Assembly (NCBI GenBank): GCA_902789395.1
Contig: CADANY010000001.1
Location: 204,538 to 268,537 of the forward strand
DNA from: an uncultured Bacteroidia bacterium
GTDB taxonomy: Bacteria > Bacteroidota > Bacteroidia > Bacteroidales > UBA932
DNA: 64,000 nt
Reading direction: 5' to 3'
Position 1 is the stretch's first letter; each line of letters opens with the position of its first letter. Shown here one piece after another: positions 9,008-17,755 of the stretch. A model generated the notes under the pieces. It ran no database searches. It was given only the letters and a program-made list of their open reading frames with translations, and was not told the origin of the DNA. The position numbers and the translations under genes were made by a program.

Positions 9008-9799
9008 ATGGCCGCTGAAAAGAAATCCAAAGGACTTGCCGACAACTGGATCGTTCGGAATCTGGTCGCCGCAGCCGCTCTGATATTGGCCCTTATGATA
9101 GGGGCTTCGATCCTGCTGAATGTCATCACCCGCCACAACCGGACCGTCACAGTCCCTGATTTTACGAACATGAGTGTCGAAGAAGCCCGGAATGCCGCTT
9201 CAGAAGGTCACCTCCATGTCAAAGTCATCGACTCGGTCTTTGTCCGGAAGTTGGCAGCAGGAGTCGTTTACCGCCAGAGTCCCAAGGCCGGGGCTGAGGT
9301 TAAGCGAGGAAGAAGTATCTTCTTGACTATCAATTCTATCGTACCCAGGAAGACAACGATGCCGAACCTGGTCGGCTACTCTTTCCTGGAAGCGAGGGCT
9401 GAACTTAGCAACCGGGGGTTAAATCTTGGGAAACTGACCTATGTCAGCGATATAGCAACGAACAGCGTCCTGGAGCAGAAATACCGCGGCCGGAGCATCC
9501 GACCGGGCGAAAAGATCGTCAGCGGGTCGGATATCGACCTCGTTCTGGGGCTGAGCCGGGAAGACAGCAAGACCAAGGTTCCCAACGTCATCGGGATGAA
9601 ATACATCCGCGCCATCGATGCGATTCATGACCGTTATCTCAACACCGGCCGCATGCATTTCGATCCTGAAATCAACAGCTACCGGGATTCCCTCAATGCG
9701 TTTGTCTACAAACAAGACGCTGCCGGTACATCGAAAACCCTCGGATCGCAGGTCAATCTGTATTTTACCCTCGACGAAGGGAAACTGCCGCAGAAATAA
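9008..9799 (+). CDS. Membrane-anchored PASTA-domain protein
   Basis: 263 residues: a short cytoplasmic N-terminus (MAAEKKSKGLADNW), one membrane helix (about residues 20-40, LVAAAALILALMIGASILL), then three PASTA repeats beginning VTVPDFTNMSVEEAR, TTMPNLVGYSFLEARA and TKVPNVIGMKYIRAID. PASTA domains bind peptidoglycan or muropeptides, usually on Ser/Thr kinases or penicillin-binding proteins. Here no kinase domain is attached, as is usual in Bacteroidetes where this gene sits next to rluD. I infer an envelope role facing the periplasm. The start is the ATG just after an AT-rich stretch shared with the lnt promoter. The stop overlaps the rluD start (TAATG). Confidence 0.88.
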   Translation: MAAEKKSKGLADNWIVRNLVAAAALILALMIGASILLNVITRHNRTVTVPDFTNMSVEEARNAASEGHLHVKVIDSVFVRKLAAGVVYRQSPKAGAEVKRGRSIFLTINSIVPRKTTMPNLVGYSFLEARAELSNRGLNLGKLTYVSDIATNSVLEQKYRGRSIRPGEKIVSGSDIDLVLGLSREDSKTKVPNVIGMKYIRAIDAIHDRYLNTGRMHFDPEINSYRDSLNAFVYKQDAAGTSKTLGSQVNLYFTLDEGKLPQK

Positions 9800-10869
9800 T
9801 GACGGAATTCCTGAACGACTATCTCACGGAAGAACCGGATCTCCTGCCTGAAGAAGAAACCGAAGGCCAGGAAATGTTCGAGCATTTCCGCCTCGTCGCC
9901 GATAAGGGCCAGGCGCCGGTCCGGGTCGATAAATACCTCTCCACACACCTCGAGAGCACATCCCGGCACCGGGTCCAGCTCGCCATCAAAAACGGCTACG
10001 TCCTGATCAACGACAAGCCGGCCAAGGCCAATGCGATTATCCGTCCCTGTGATGTCATCCGTTTCGTCATGCCCTACCAGCGACGGGGCGTCGAAATCCT
10101 TCCTGAAAACATTCCGCTCGATATCGTCTATGAAGACGATGATGTCCTGGTTGTCAACAAACCAGCCGGGATGGTCGTCCACCCGGGGCATGGACACTTC
10201 TCCGGGACCCTCGTGAACGCATTGGCGTTCCACCTCGGCCTGTCCCAGGGACCGGATGCAGAAGACGAACGGATGGGAATTCTGGTCCACCGGATCGACA
10301 AGGATACGAGCGGACTGCTGCTTGTTGCCAAGAATCCTGAAGCGCAGATGAATCTCGCCGATCAGTTTTTCGTCCACTCGATCGACCGGCTCTATGTTGC
10401 CGTCGTATGGGGTAATATTACCGAAGATGAAGGGACGATTGAAGGGACGATCGGAAGGGACCCGAATGACCGGCTCAGGTTCCGCGTCTATGATGATCCG
10501 GAAAAAGGCAAACATGCCATAACCCACTGGCGCGTTCTCGAACGTTTCGGTTTCATCACCGTCGTCGAGTGCCGGCTGGAAACCGGAAGGACCCACCAGA
10601 TCCGGGTCCATATGAGTTCAATCGGTCACCCTCTTTTCAACGACGAGCGCTACGGCGGATCAGAAATCCGAAGCGGAACGATTTATACAAAGTACAAACA
10701 ATTCATACAGAATTGTTTCGATATCTGCCCAAGGCAGGCGCTTCATGCCAAAACACTCGGATTCGACCATCCGAAAACGGGAGAGCGAATTTTCTTCGAC
10801 TCCCCCGTCCCCGATGATATGACTGCGCTTATTGAGAAATGGCGCCGCTATACTGAAAGCGGCATCTAA
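9799..10869 (+). CDS. rluD: RluA/RluD-family 23S rRNA pseudouridine synthase
   Basis: 356 residues. An N-terminal S4 RNA-binding domain (about 35-95: VRVDKYLSTHLE...VLINDKPAKAN) precedes the catalytic domain. The latter has the RluA-family motif HRIDKDTSGLLLVAK containing the catalytic Asp, plus GRTHQIRVHMSSIGHPLFND. By family it makes pseudouridines in the 23S helix 69 loop; assignment to RluD rather than another RluA-type enzyme rests on the S4 domain and length. It overlaps the upstream gene by one base (TAATG). Its stop codon lies inside a CTAA tetranucleotide that also carries the stop of the convergent barrel protein gene. Confidence 0.92.
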   Translation: MTEFLNDYLTEEPDLLPEEETEGQEMFEHFRLVADKGQAPVRVDKYLSTHLESTSRHRVQLAIKNGYVLINDKPAKANAIIRPCDVIRFVMPYQRRGVEILPENIPLDIVYEDDDVLVVNKPAGMVVHPGHGHFSGTLVNALAFHLGLSQGPDAEDERMGILVHRIDKDTSGLLLVAKNPEAQMNLADQFFVHSIDRLYVAVVWGNITEDEGTIEGTIGRDPNDRLRFRVYDDPEKGKHAITHWRVLERFGFITVVECRLETGRTHQIRVHMSSIGHPLFNDERYGGSEIRSGTIYTKYKQFIQNCFDICPRQALHAKTLGFDHPKTGERIFFDSPVPDDMTALIEKWRRYTESGI

Positions 10870-13844
10870 CGCCTGCCGCCGCGGTATCCGCCGGGACCGC
10901 CCATGCCGGGTCCCATGCCTCCCATTCTGCCGTTACGGGCGTTTCCGAAGTTACCGAACCGCCACGTTAGGGACAGGATAACATACCGACCGAGCGTATT
11001 GTTCCAGGTCTCCTGGTGGTAGTTGTCGGTATCGGAAACCGAAAGATTCTTGGTTTGGTTCAGGATGTCGTACCCGCGGAGCGCAAGGGTAAACTGCTTC
11101 TTGAAAAGAAGTTTGCTGATCTCGGCATTGAGGATATGCTCGGGGCTGAGCTGGGTCGTATAGCCATTATACCAGTTATAGCTGTAATCCGCCTTCATAA
11201 CGAATCCGGTCTCACCAACAGTCCAGTTGAATGTGCTCTGGAACTGGTTGTTCCATGTCGCATTGTCGTTGGTATTGTCGCTCACGACGGTATACCAGGG
11301 CTTCGAAACCCGCGTACGACCGCTCGCTGTAATCTCGAGATTGTCACTCCGGTAGGTAAGCCGCAGACGTTCCATAGAACTAAGCGTCCGGGTCTTGTTA
11401 TGGATAAAGTCATTCCGGGAACGGATATCGCTGAAGGCCGCGACGAAATCATCATACTTGACGGTCCCATCCTCATTGTAATAGGCGTCCATGTTGAAAT
11501 CCGTTCCTTTCCCGACAAAGTTGTTCGTCTCGGAATAGGAATTCCGGGTCATGAATGAGAGTGAGAAATTGGACTTGGCGATCGGAGCATTCAGGAACAA
11601 CCGCAAGCTGGCATTATACCGGTTGTCTCCGTTGACCGGCATTGCATATGTCACGCCGCTCTTGTCCGTCCAGGTCGCATTGACGATCGGGCTCTCGACC
11701 ATTCCTCCCTCAAGGGTTCCCCGGAGGGTGAAGAAGGTCTGCCGGTTGGAATAATTGAATTCCGTCCGCAGGTCATGGTTGAAATACGGAGTCAGCGACG
11801 GATTACCGAAACTGAGGTTCAGAGGGTTGGAGTTGTCAAGGGTCGCCATGAGTTGATTGGTCGACGGCTGGCTGGAACGTCCCATATAGAAGAGACGGAA
11901 TTCCGTATTGTCATTGATGTCGTGGAAAACCATCGCACGGGGCGCCCAGTTTACGACTTTATTGTCGTAAGTCCTCTCCGTACTGCCCTCGGTGGTCGTG
12001 TTGTGGGTCGTCGTCGGGTTGACGGAAACGCCGGCTTGTGCACGGGTTTTCCCATGCTGGTAAGCCAGGTTCACTCCAGCGCTGTGTGAATGGGAGAGAT
12101 TGACGATATGATTTGTATAGGCAAGGTTGACCGTCTCCCCTTTCGTAGGATCATAGACATGGCTGCTCTCGTTGAAGGTCGAGGGGACGAAACCATCCCA
12201 GGTCGTTTTCTCAGACGTATTCTTGCGCCAGGAATAAGAGTAGTTTCCTTCGAGATAGAAATCGTTCCCAAGGGGCTCCGTATAGACAAGACGGGAGGAA
12301 ATAGACCGGTTTCTGGAATTCTGATCGTAGCGTTGGTTGATAATGGTTGAATTCCTTATGGCATCCCCGGAAAAGACATCCGTAAGAGACTGGTTGTATC
12401 CGTCAATGTCGTTATTGCTGTAGTTCCAATTCGTCATGATAGAGACGGTCCGTCCCGGAAGACCGAGCCGCTGACGGAAAAGGGCAAAACCACGCGTCGT
12501 GATATTCCGATTGTCTCCGCTTGTGGAAGAAAAGCCCTCGTTGAGGGGGCTAGTGATGCCTCCGTCCCTAGATTCGGTTGAAAATTTTTGGAATTCAAGG
12601 AAAGAACCTTTCCCGAAATCGATTTGCGGCTGGATGAGGATCGACGTATTCTCGGAGAATTTGTGATCGAGACGGAATCCGAGACGATGGCCGTCGGATG
12701 CCGTATGGTTGGATCCGCTGGTATTATAGATCAGGGTCGGGGCATTCTCACGGTAAGTTTCCTTATAGCTCTCTTCAAGGACGTCGCGGTTCGTGTTGTT
12801 GTAGAGATAGTTCCCTCCGAAATCCATCTTCCCGTCAAAGAGGGTCCATGCTCCGTTGATACCCCCCATATAAGAAGTCGTGATCCCATTGCCGCCTCCC
12901 CAGCCGCCTTGGCCCCGGCCCATGCCGCCGCCACCGCCCCGCATGGACTGCATCATGCTGCCGGAAAGGTCATTGAAACCACGGTTGTTGGTATTGTTGG
13001 CATTCAGGATAAGGCTGAGCTGGGACTTGTCCGTAAACTTGGCTACCATGGCGGCGCCCTGATAGCGGTAGTCATTCAGCCCGTTTGCATCATTCGGGAC
13101 ATCGTGACCGCCGCCGGCCATGACATTGCCGAATACGCCGTTCATCATGCCTCTCTTAACGGTAAGGTCGATAACATACTCTTCATTTCCGTCGTCAATA
13201 CCCGTAAACTCTGCCTGCTCGGATTTTTTCTTGACGACCTTGACTTTATCGACAATCTTAGCCGGAAGATTCTTGGAGGCAAGCTGGGGGTCATCGAGGA
13301 AGAAAGTCTTTCCGTCAATCGTAATTTTGGAAATCGTTTCGCCGTTGGACGTAATCGTACCGTCTTCAGAGACTTCTACGCCCGGCAGTTTCTTCAGCAA
13401 CTCTTCGAGAGCGTCATTATCCGTCGTCTTGAAGGAAGACGCATTATATTCGACCGTATCTTTCTTGATGACGATCGGATTACCGACGGCGGATACCTGT
13501 GCAGCATCGAGAACCTCTTGATCCGTATCCATCTTGAAAGCACCCAGGTCCAGGTTTTTATCTTCGACTTTTATCGTCTGGGTAAAGGGTTTATACCCCA
13601 TCAATTCCGCTTTGACTTCGTACGTTCCGGGCCGGACACGCTCGATTTTTCCGGCACCTTTGCTGTCGGTAAGGACATACTTCGTAGCTTTGGTAGCGCC
13701 GTCCGGAGTCAGGGAAACGGTCGCAAAAGCGACAGCTTCGCCGGTTTTGGCATCCTCGAGACGGACTGAAACGGAATAAGACTGAGCTGCCGCAGAAAAG
13801 GCGAACAAGACGGCTGTCAGAACAGAAGCAATAATCTTTCTCAT
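10866..13844 (-). CDS. TonB-receptor-like outer-membrane beta-barrel protein
   Basis: 992 residues. A signal peptide (MRKIIASVLTAVLFAFSAAAQ) is followed by a carboxypeptidase-regulatory-like beta domain (about 22-110: VRLEDAKTGEAVAFATVSL). A plug-like segment follows with LEELLKKLPGVEVSEDG, ISKITIDGKTFFLDDP and ADIVDKV-type residues. The long barrel is rich in aromatic, Asn and Ser residues. This architecture matches the Bacteroidetes outer-membrane beta-barrel family (OMP_b-brl_3 type); no SusD partner is adjacent, and substrate is unknown. Two glycine-rich segments stand out, GGGGGMGRGQGGWGGGN near residue 310 and a C-terminal tail of about 26 residues rich in Gly, Met and Arg after the last barrel strand (SLTWRFGNF). 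The start is the ATG at 13844, one codon inside an in-frame TTG. Confidence 0.88.
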   Translation of the reverse strand: MRKIIASVLTAVLFAFSAAAQSYSVSVRLEDAKTGEAVAFATVSLTPDGATKATKYVLTDSKGAGKIERVRPGTYEVKAELMGYKPFTQTIKVEDKNLDLGAFKMDTDQEVLDAAQVSAVGNPIVIKKDTVEYNASSFKTTDNDALEELLKKLPGVEVSEDGTITSNGETISKITIDGKTFFLDDPQLASKNLPAKIVDKVKVVKKKSEQAEFTGIDDGNEEYVIDLTVKRGMMNGVFGNVMAGGGHDVPNDANGLNDYRYQGAAMVAKFTDKSQLSLILNANNTNNRGFNDLSGSMMQSMRGGGGGMGRGQGGWGGGNGITTSYMGGINGAWTLFDGKMDFGGNYLYNNTNRDVLEESYKETYRENAPTLIYNTSGSNHTASDGHRLGFRLDHKFSENTSILIQPQIDFGKGSFLEFQKFSTESRDGGITSPLNEGFSSTSGDNRNITTRGFALFRQRLGLPGRTVSIMTNWNYSNNDIDGYNQSLTDVFSGDAIRNSTIINQRYDQNSRNRSISSRLVYTEPLGNDFYLEGNYSYSWRKNTSEKTTWDGFVPSTFNESSHVYDPTKGETVNLAYTNHIVNLSHSHSAGVNLAYQHGKTRAQAGVSVNPTTTHNTTTEGSTERTYDNKVVNWAPRAMVFHDINDNTEFRLFYMGRSSQPSTNQLMATLDNSNPLNLSFGNPSLTPYFNHDLRTEFNYSNRQTFFTLRGTLEGGMVESPIVNATWTDKSGVTYAMPVNGDNRYNASLRLFLNAPIAKSNFSLSFMTRNSYSETNNFVGKGTDFNMDAYYNEDGTVKYDDFVAAFSDIRSRNDFIHNKTRTLSSMERLRLTYRSDNLEITASGRTRVSKPWYTVVSDNTNDNATWNNQFQSTFNWTVGETGFVMKADYSYNWYNGYTTQLSPEHILNAEISKLLFKKQFTLALRGYDILNQTKNLSVSDTDNYHQETWNNTLGRYVILSLTWRFGNFGNARNGRMGGMGPGMGGPGGYRGGRR

Positions 13845-13909
13845 CAAATCAAAATAACTGTTACGCTCCTTTAGACGCCGTCAAAAAGCCAAGGTTTAAC
13901 GCCAGGAAG

Positions 13910-14470
13910 CTATTTTTTCAATCTTTCAGGGTGCTCACGGATGAATTTCTCCCAGCCTCCGCCACCCTTGGCGGCAGCCAGGGGGTTAGCAGTCTGGAAA
14001 TGATGGCAAAGGGCGATTGCGAGCGCATCCGTCGCATCCAGATGCTCCGCCTGGAGTTTTACCCCAAGCGTTTTTTCCAGCATAAGCTGGACCTGTTCCT
14101 TGGATGCGGCTCCATTGCCGACAATTGCCTCCTTAGCCTTTCTCGGAGCATACTCTGTAACGCTTGTAATCCCGCTCTCCAGACAGGCAATCATGGCCGC
14201 CCCCTGCGCACGTCCGAGTTTCAGCACGACCTGCGCATTCTTTCCGTAAAAAGGAGATTCTATGGCCAGTTCATCCGGATGGTATGACTTGCATACCTGC
14301 GTGATACAATCATATATCGCCTGTAACTTGACATAGGCATCCTTCTCTTTCCGGAGATCGAGGACGCCCATATCCACGTATTCCGGTTTCCGGCCGACAA
14401 TACGCAGGACCCCGAAGCCAAGCAGATTGGTTCCGGGGTCGATGCCCAATATGATTCTATCTTTAGTCAA
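13910..14470 (-). CDS. ruvC: Holliday junction endodeoxyribonuclease RuvC (TTG start)
   Basis: 186 residues, the usual length. The acidic residues of the RNase H-like fold are visible in ILGIDPGTNLLGFG, DELAIESPFYGKN and HLDATDALAIALCHH. It resolves Holliday junctions with RuvAB. No ATG precedes the conserved core; the best start is the TTG at 14470, which gives LTKDRIILGIDPG and overlaps the end of serS by 8 nt, consistent with translational coupling. Confidence 0.93.
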   Translation of the reverse strand: MTKDRIILGIDPGTNLLGFGVLRIVGRKPEYVDMGVLDLRKEKDAYVKLQAIYDCITQVCKSYHPDELAIESPFYGKNAQVVLKLGRAQGAAMIACLESGITSVTEYAPRKAKEAIVGNGAASKEQVQLMLEKTLGVKLQAEHLDATDALAIALCHHFQTANPLAAAKGGGGWEKFIREHPERLKK

Positions 14471-15734
14471 TCCTGTCAAAGCCGGTATACGGACGGAGAA
14501 CTTCGGGGATCTCGATATACCCGTCCTTCTGGTTGTCCTCAAGCAGGGCGGCCACGACTCTCGGGAGAGCGAGCGAACTGCCGTTCAGGGTATGGCAAAG
14601 CTGGGTCTTCCCGTTCTCATCCTTATAACGGAGATGGAGCCGGTTGGCCTGGAAACTCTCGAAATTTGATACGGAACTGATCTCCAGCCAGCGTCCCTGT
14701 GCAGCAGACCAAAGCTCGAAATCATAGGTAATAGCAGAGGTAAAACTGAGATCACCGCCGCACAGACGAAGGATCCGGTAGCGGAGTCCGAGTTCATTGA
14801 CAAGTCCCTCGACATGAGAGACCATCTCGTCCAAAGCAGCATAACTGTCCTCCGGACGCTCGACACGGACGATCTCGACTTTGTCGAACTGATGGAGCCG
14901 GTTCAGGCCGCGGACGTCTTTTCCATAAGAGCCGGCCTCCCTGCGGAAGCAGGGCGTATAAGCAGTCAGTTTCTGAGGGAACTGGTTATTCTGGAGGATA
15001 ACATCCCGGAAAATATTGGTAACCGGGACCTCAGCCGTCGGGACCATATAGAAATTATCCACGGTCGCGTGGTACATCTGACCTTCCTTGTCAGGAAGCT
15101 GACCGGTTCCGAAGCCGGACGCAGCATTGACCATGACAGGCGGTTCCACCTCTATATATCCGGCCGCCGTATTGCGGTCCAGGAAATAATTGATCAGGGC
15201 TCTCTGGAGACGGGCACCTTTTCCTTTATATACCGGGAAACCTGCCCCTGTAATCTTGACGCCGAGATCGAAATCAATGATATCATATTTCTTAGCCAGC
15301 TCCCAGTGCGGGAGAGCGCCTTCGGGGAGGACGGGATCATTGCCTCCCATCTTTACGACAAGATTGTCTTCTGATCCGTTCCCTTCGGGGACAAGGTCGC
15401 ACGGCATATTGGGAAGCAGCACGAGGGCCGCATCAAGTTCTTTCTGGTTTTCCGCAGCCTGGTCAAGCAGCTCCGCTGAGCGGTTTTTCAGGGCGGCCAC
15501 TTCATTCTTGGCCTGTTCGGCCTCTTCCCGCCTGCCTTCTTTCATCAGCTGGCCGATCTGCGCGGCGGCTTTTTTCTGCTGGGAAAGGAGCGCATCCGAC
15601 TCGGTCTGCAGGGCTTTGCGGTTGTCATCGAGCGCGATGACTTTTTCAACGATTTCGCGGGCGTCAAAATGCTTGACAGCGAGCTTTTCAATGACATGTT
15701 CCGGATTCTCCCGGAGCGTCTTTAAAGTAAGCAT
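14463..15734 (-). CDS. serS: Seryl-tRNA synthetase
   Basis: 423 residues starting MLTLKTLRENPEHVIEKLAV. The N-terminal antiparallel coiled-coil tRNA arm spans about residues 30-105. Class II motifs 2 and 3 are seen in PCFRREAGSYGKDVRGLNRLHQFDKVE (given here as its core, FRREAGSYG) and NGSSLALPRVVAALLEDNQ. It charges tRNA-Ser and tRNA-Sec-type acceptors with serine. It lies downstream of rplU-rpmA but is separated from them by a clear intrinsic terminator at 15756-15804, so it probably has its own promoter. ruvC overlaps its 3' end. Confidence 0.96.
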   Translation of the reverse strand: MLTLKTLRENPEHVIEKLAVKHFDAREIVEKVIALDDNRKALQTESDALLSQQKKAAAQIGQLMKEGRREEAEQAKNEVAALKNRSAELLDQAAENQKELDAALVLLPNMPCDLVPEGNGSEDNLVVKMGGNDPVLPEGALPHWELAKKYDIIDFDLGVKITGAGFPVYKGKGARLQRALINYFLDRNTAAGYIEVEPPVMVNAASGFGTGQLPDKEGQMYHATVDNFYMVPTAEVPVTNIFRDVILQNNQFPQKLTAYTPCFRREAGSYGKDVRGLNRLHQFDKVEIVRVERPEDSYAALDEMVSHVEGLVNELGLRYRILRLCGGDLSFTSAITYDFELWSAAQGRWLEISSVSNFESFQANRLHLRYKDENGKTQLCHTLNGSSLALPRVVAALLEDNQKDGYIEIPEVLRPYTGFDRID

Positions 15735-15755
15735 ATCGATGGAATTAAAGATTCA

Positions 15756-15804
15756 GGAAAAACAAAAGGAGGCTTTGCATTCTCACGAAGTGCAAGTCCT
15801 CCTT
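15756..15804 (-). terminator. Intrinsic terminator after rpmA
   Basis: On the minus strand AAGGAGG-ac-TTGCA pairs with TGCAA-ag-CCTCCTT across an 11-nt loop, followed by TTGTTTTT. It separates rplU-rpmA from serS. Confidence 0.82.
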
Positions 15805-15831
15805 GTTCCATTTCGGTACCGGCCCTCCGGA

Positions 15832-16092
15832 TTAGTTCTCAAACGGGACTACCGATACGAATGATTTGTCGTCTCTCTTGCGCGTGAACTTGACAGTTCC
15901 GTCAACAAGGGCATAGAGCGTATGGTCCTTGCCGATACCCACATTCCTACCAGGATTGTGGACGGTTCCTCTCTGGCGGACGAGGATATTTCCAGCCTTT
16001 ACGGCTTCCTCTCCGAACTTCTTGATACCGAGACGCTTGCTCTGCGACTCACGACCGTTCTTAGAACTGGACTGACCTTTTTTATGTGCCAT
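15832..16092 (-). CDS. rpmA: Ribosomal protein bL27
   Basis: 86 residues starting [20 protein letters not shown], a mature-type N-terminus without the cleavable extension seen in Firmicutes. [16 protein letters not shown] is typical of bL27. The protein sits at the peptidyl-transferase centre. The leader carries a clear Shine-Dalgarno (CAGGAGGA, seven nt before ATG), rare in this group. It follows rplU by 21 nt and is followed by an intrinsic terminator. Confidence 0.97.
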   Translation of the reverse strand: MAHKKGQSSSKNGRESQSKRLGIKKFGEEAVKAGNILVRQRGTVHNPGRNVGIGKDHTLYALVDGTVKFTRKRDDKSFVSVVPFEN

Positions 16093-16113
16093 AATTCGTT
16101 CCTCCTGATAAAA

Positions 16114-16425
16114 CTAAGCGATAGCATCGATGCGGATCTTGGAAAGCTTCTGGCGATGGCCGTTCAGCTTCTGGAATCCTTTACGACGGATTTTCTTGAA
16201 AACAAGTACTTTCTTTGCCTTGGCCTCGTCATCGAGGACGGTAGCCTTGACAACAGCACCCTCAACGTAAGGAGCACCGACCTTGACTGCACCCTCATTC
16301 TCAACGAGGAGCACCTTGTCGAATTCTACTTCAGCACCCTTGCCAGCCTTGAGTCGGTTGACAAAGATTTCCATTCCAGCTTCAACTTTAAACTGCTGGC
16401 TTGCAATGTCTACGATTGCGTACAT
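16114..16425 (-). CDS. rplU: Ribosomal protein bL21
   Basis: 103 residues starting MYAIVDIASQQFKVEAGMEI, with the bL21 C-terminal signature KIRRKGFQKLNGHRQKLSKI. The ATG at 16425 is chosen over an upstream in-frame extension because it matches the family start exactly. It is the first gene of rplU-rpmA, transcribed from a strong promoter at 16519-16549 with a leader of about 90 nt that can fold. Confidence 0.96.
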   Translation of the reverse strand: MYAIVDIASQQFKVEAGMEIFVNRLKAGKGAEVEFDKVLLVENEGAVKVGAPYVEGAVVKATVLDDEAKAKKVLVFKKIRRKGFQKLNGHRQKLSKIRIDAIA

Positions 16426-16512
16426 TCTATAAAACTTATTAAAAGTTTCCGGCCGCAAGCGGTCGCCTCCCGGGCGGCTCTTGTCCATAGCTTGACGGTC
16501 ATCTCAAAATTT
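16426..16512 (-). promoter_or_regulatory. Structured 5' leader of rplU
   Basis: About 87 nt lie between the expected transcription start and the rplU ATG. The middle is G+C-rich and can pair (GCCGC near 16484 with GCGGC near 16455, enclosing a GGGAGGCG/CGCTT region). Ribosomal-protein leaders often autoregulate; whether this one does is inference. Confidence 0.45.
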
Positions 16513-16518
16513 GGACTG

Positions 16519-16549
16519 CAAAGTTAGGAATTTTTGATGAATGTGCAAA
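16519..16549 (-). promoter_or_regulatory. Promoter of rplU-rpmA
   Basis: On the minus strand TTTG, 19 nt, TAACTTTG: an exact match to the Bacteroidetes housekeeping consensus. Confidence 0.8.
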
Positions 16550-16597
16550 TTATTCTGAAATAATTGCTTATTTTTGTAACATAAAAGTTATTACGGT

Positions 16598-17755
16598 ATG
16601 GATTCTCCGTTCATATACGATAAATATGTCACCGGCAAGAACTTCATCGGCCGGAAAAACGATTGCCAGGTCATGGCGAACCTGATCTCTCAGGGAGAGC
16701 ACATTGTTCTGTCTTCTCCCCCAAAGACCGGGAAGAAATCCCTGATCCAACAGACGCTGTTCAATATGCGGATGAGCGGGAACAATTTCCGCATCGGCCA
16801 GTTCAGCGCCCTGAATGTACGGACGACGGAAGATTTCATCATCCGGTTCGGGTCTGCCGTCCTGCGGATGTGCGCATCGACCCCCGCTGAATTCAGCGCC
16901 TTGATCGGAAAGCACCTGGAACGCACGCACATGGTTTTCGACCCAAAGCGTTTCTCCGAGAACGATGAGGTTATCTCGCTCAATTGGGAAGCGGATGACG
17001 AGGATATCAAGGCGATCGTAGACCTTCCTTACCGCATCGCCATGGAAAGGGGAACGCGCCATCTGATGATCATCGAAGAGTTCCAGAACCTCTCCTTCAT
17101 CGGCGACGGATACCACTTTTTCCGCCTCATGGAAGAAGTAATGAGAAACCGGAAAGAGGCCGGCCAGACCCTTTTCTCCTTTATTTTTATGGGATCCATG
17201 GTCAATGCGATGAAGGAGATATTCTTCACCCACCGGCATTTCTACAGGGTGACGGAACAGTTCCGGATGCAGGATCCCGACGAACGTGAAATTACCGACC
17301 ACGTCACCAAAGGCTTTCTGACAAGCGGGAAAGTGATCGACAAGGAACTGCTCCTCGGAGTATGCCGTCTATTCAAGAACCACCTTTGGTATATCAACCA
17401 TTTCGTCTCGATCTGCGACGCCAAATCCAAGGGATATATCATGGAGCCTGTCCTGATAGAGGCGCTGGGCTGCATCATGGCGATCCACCAGCCCCGGTTC
17501 ATCGCGATGATGGACTCGCTGACGACCCATCAGGTCAACCTGCTTCATGCCGTCATCGACGGACATGTCCGATTCAGTTCCTCCGACGTGATCCGCAGAT
17601 ACAGCCTCAATTCATCGGCCAATGTCAAGCGCGTCAAGGATGCCTTGATGAAAAAAGAGATTCTCGCATTTGATGATAACGACGAGCCGGCCTTTCTGGA
17701 TCCCCTTTTCGAATACTGGGTCCGGCACGATTATTTTGAGCAAAAGAACGTATAA
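16598..17755 (+). CDS. P-loop ATPase of the archaeal-type AAA (ATPase_2) group with winged helix
   Basis: 385 residues. The N-terminus (DKYVTGKNFIGRKNDCQ) is the family opening. Walker A is SPPKTGKKS (about 47-55) and Walker B is HLMIIEEFQ (about 156-164). The C-terminal part has a winged-helix look (VRFSSSDVIRRYSLNSSANVKRVKDALMKK), then DPLFEYWVRHDYF. Members of this large STAND/MNS-like ATPase group are common in Bacteroidetes and mostly uncharacterised; roles in regulation or defence have been suggested for some. The stop overlaps the sirtuin start (TAATG), so the two are co-translated. A TATTTTTG box at 16569-16576 fits a -7 element with a 21-nt leader; the upstream box is poor. Confidence 0.82.
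   Translation: MDSPFIYDKYVTGKNFIGRKNDCQVMANLISQGEHIVLSSPPKTGKKSLIQQTLFNMRMSGNNFRIGQFSALNVRTTEDFIIRFGSAVLRMCASTPAEFSALIGKHLERTHMVFDPKRFSENDEVISLNWEADDEDIKAIVDLPYRIAMERGTRHLMIIEEFQNLSFIGDGYHFFRLMEEVMRNRKEAGQTLFSFIFMGSMVNAMKEIFFTHRHFYRVTEQFRMQDPDEREITDHVTKGFLTSGKVIDKELLLGVCRLFKNHLWYINHFVSICDAKSKGYIMEPVLIEALGCIMAIHQPRFIAMMDSLTTHQVNLLHAVIDGHVRFSSSDVIRRYSLNSSANVKRVKDALMKKEILAFDDNDEPAFLDPLFEYWVRHDYFEQKNV

Noticed and set aside
12880..12970. Gly-rich low-complexity DNA as a possible tandem repeat array
   Set aside because: The bases are not periodic; it is simply the coding sequence of the Gly/Met-rich segment of the barrel protein.
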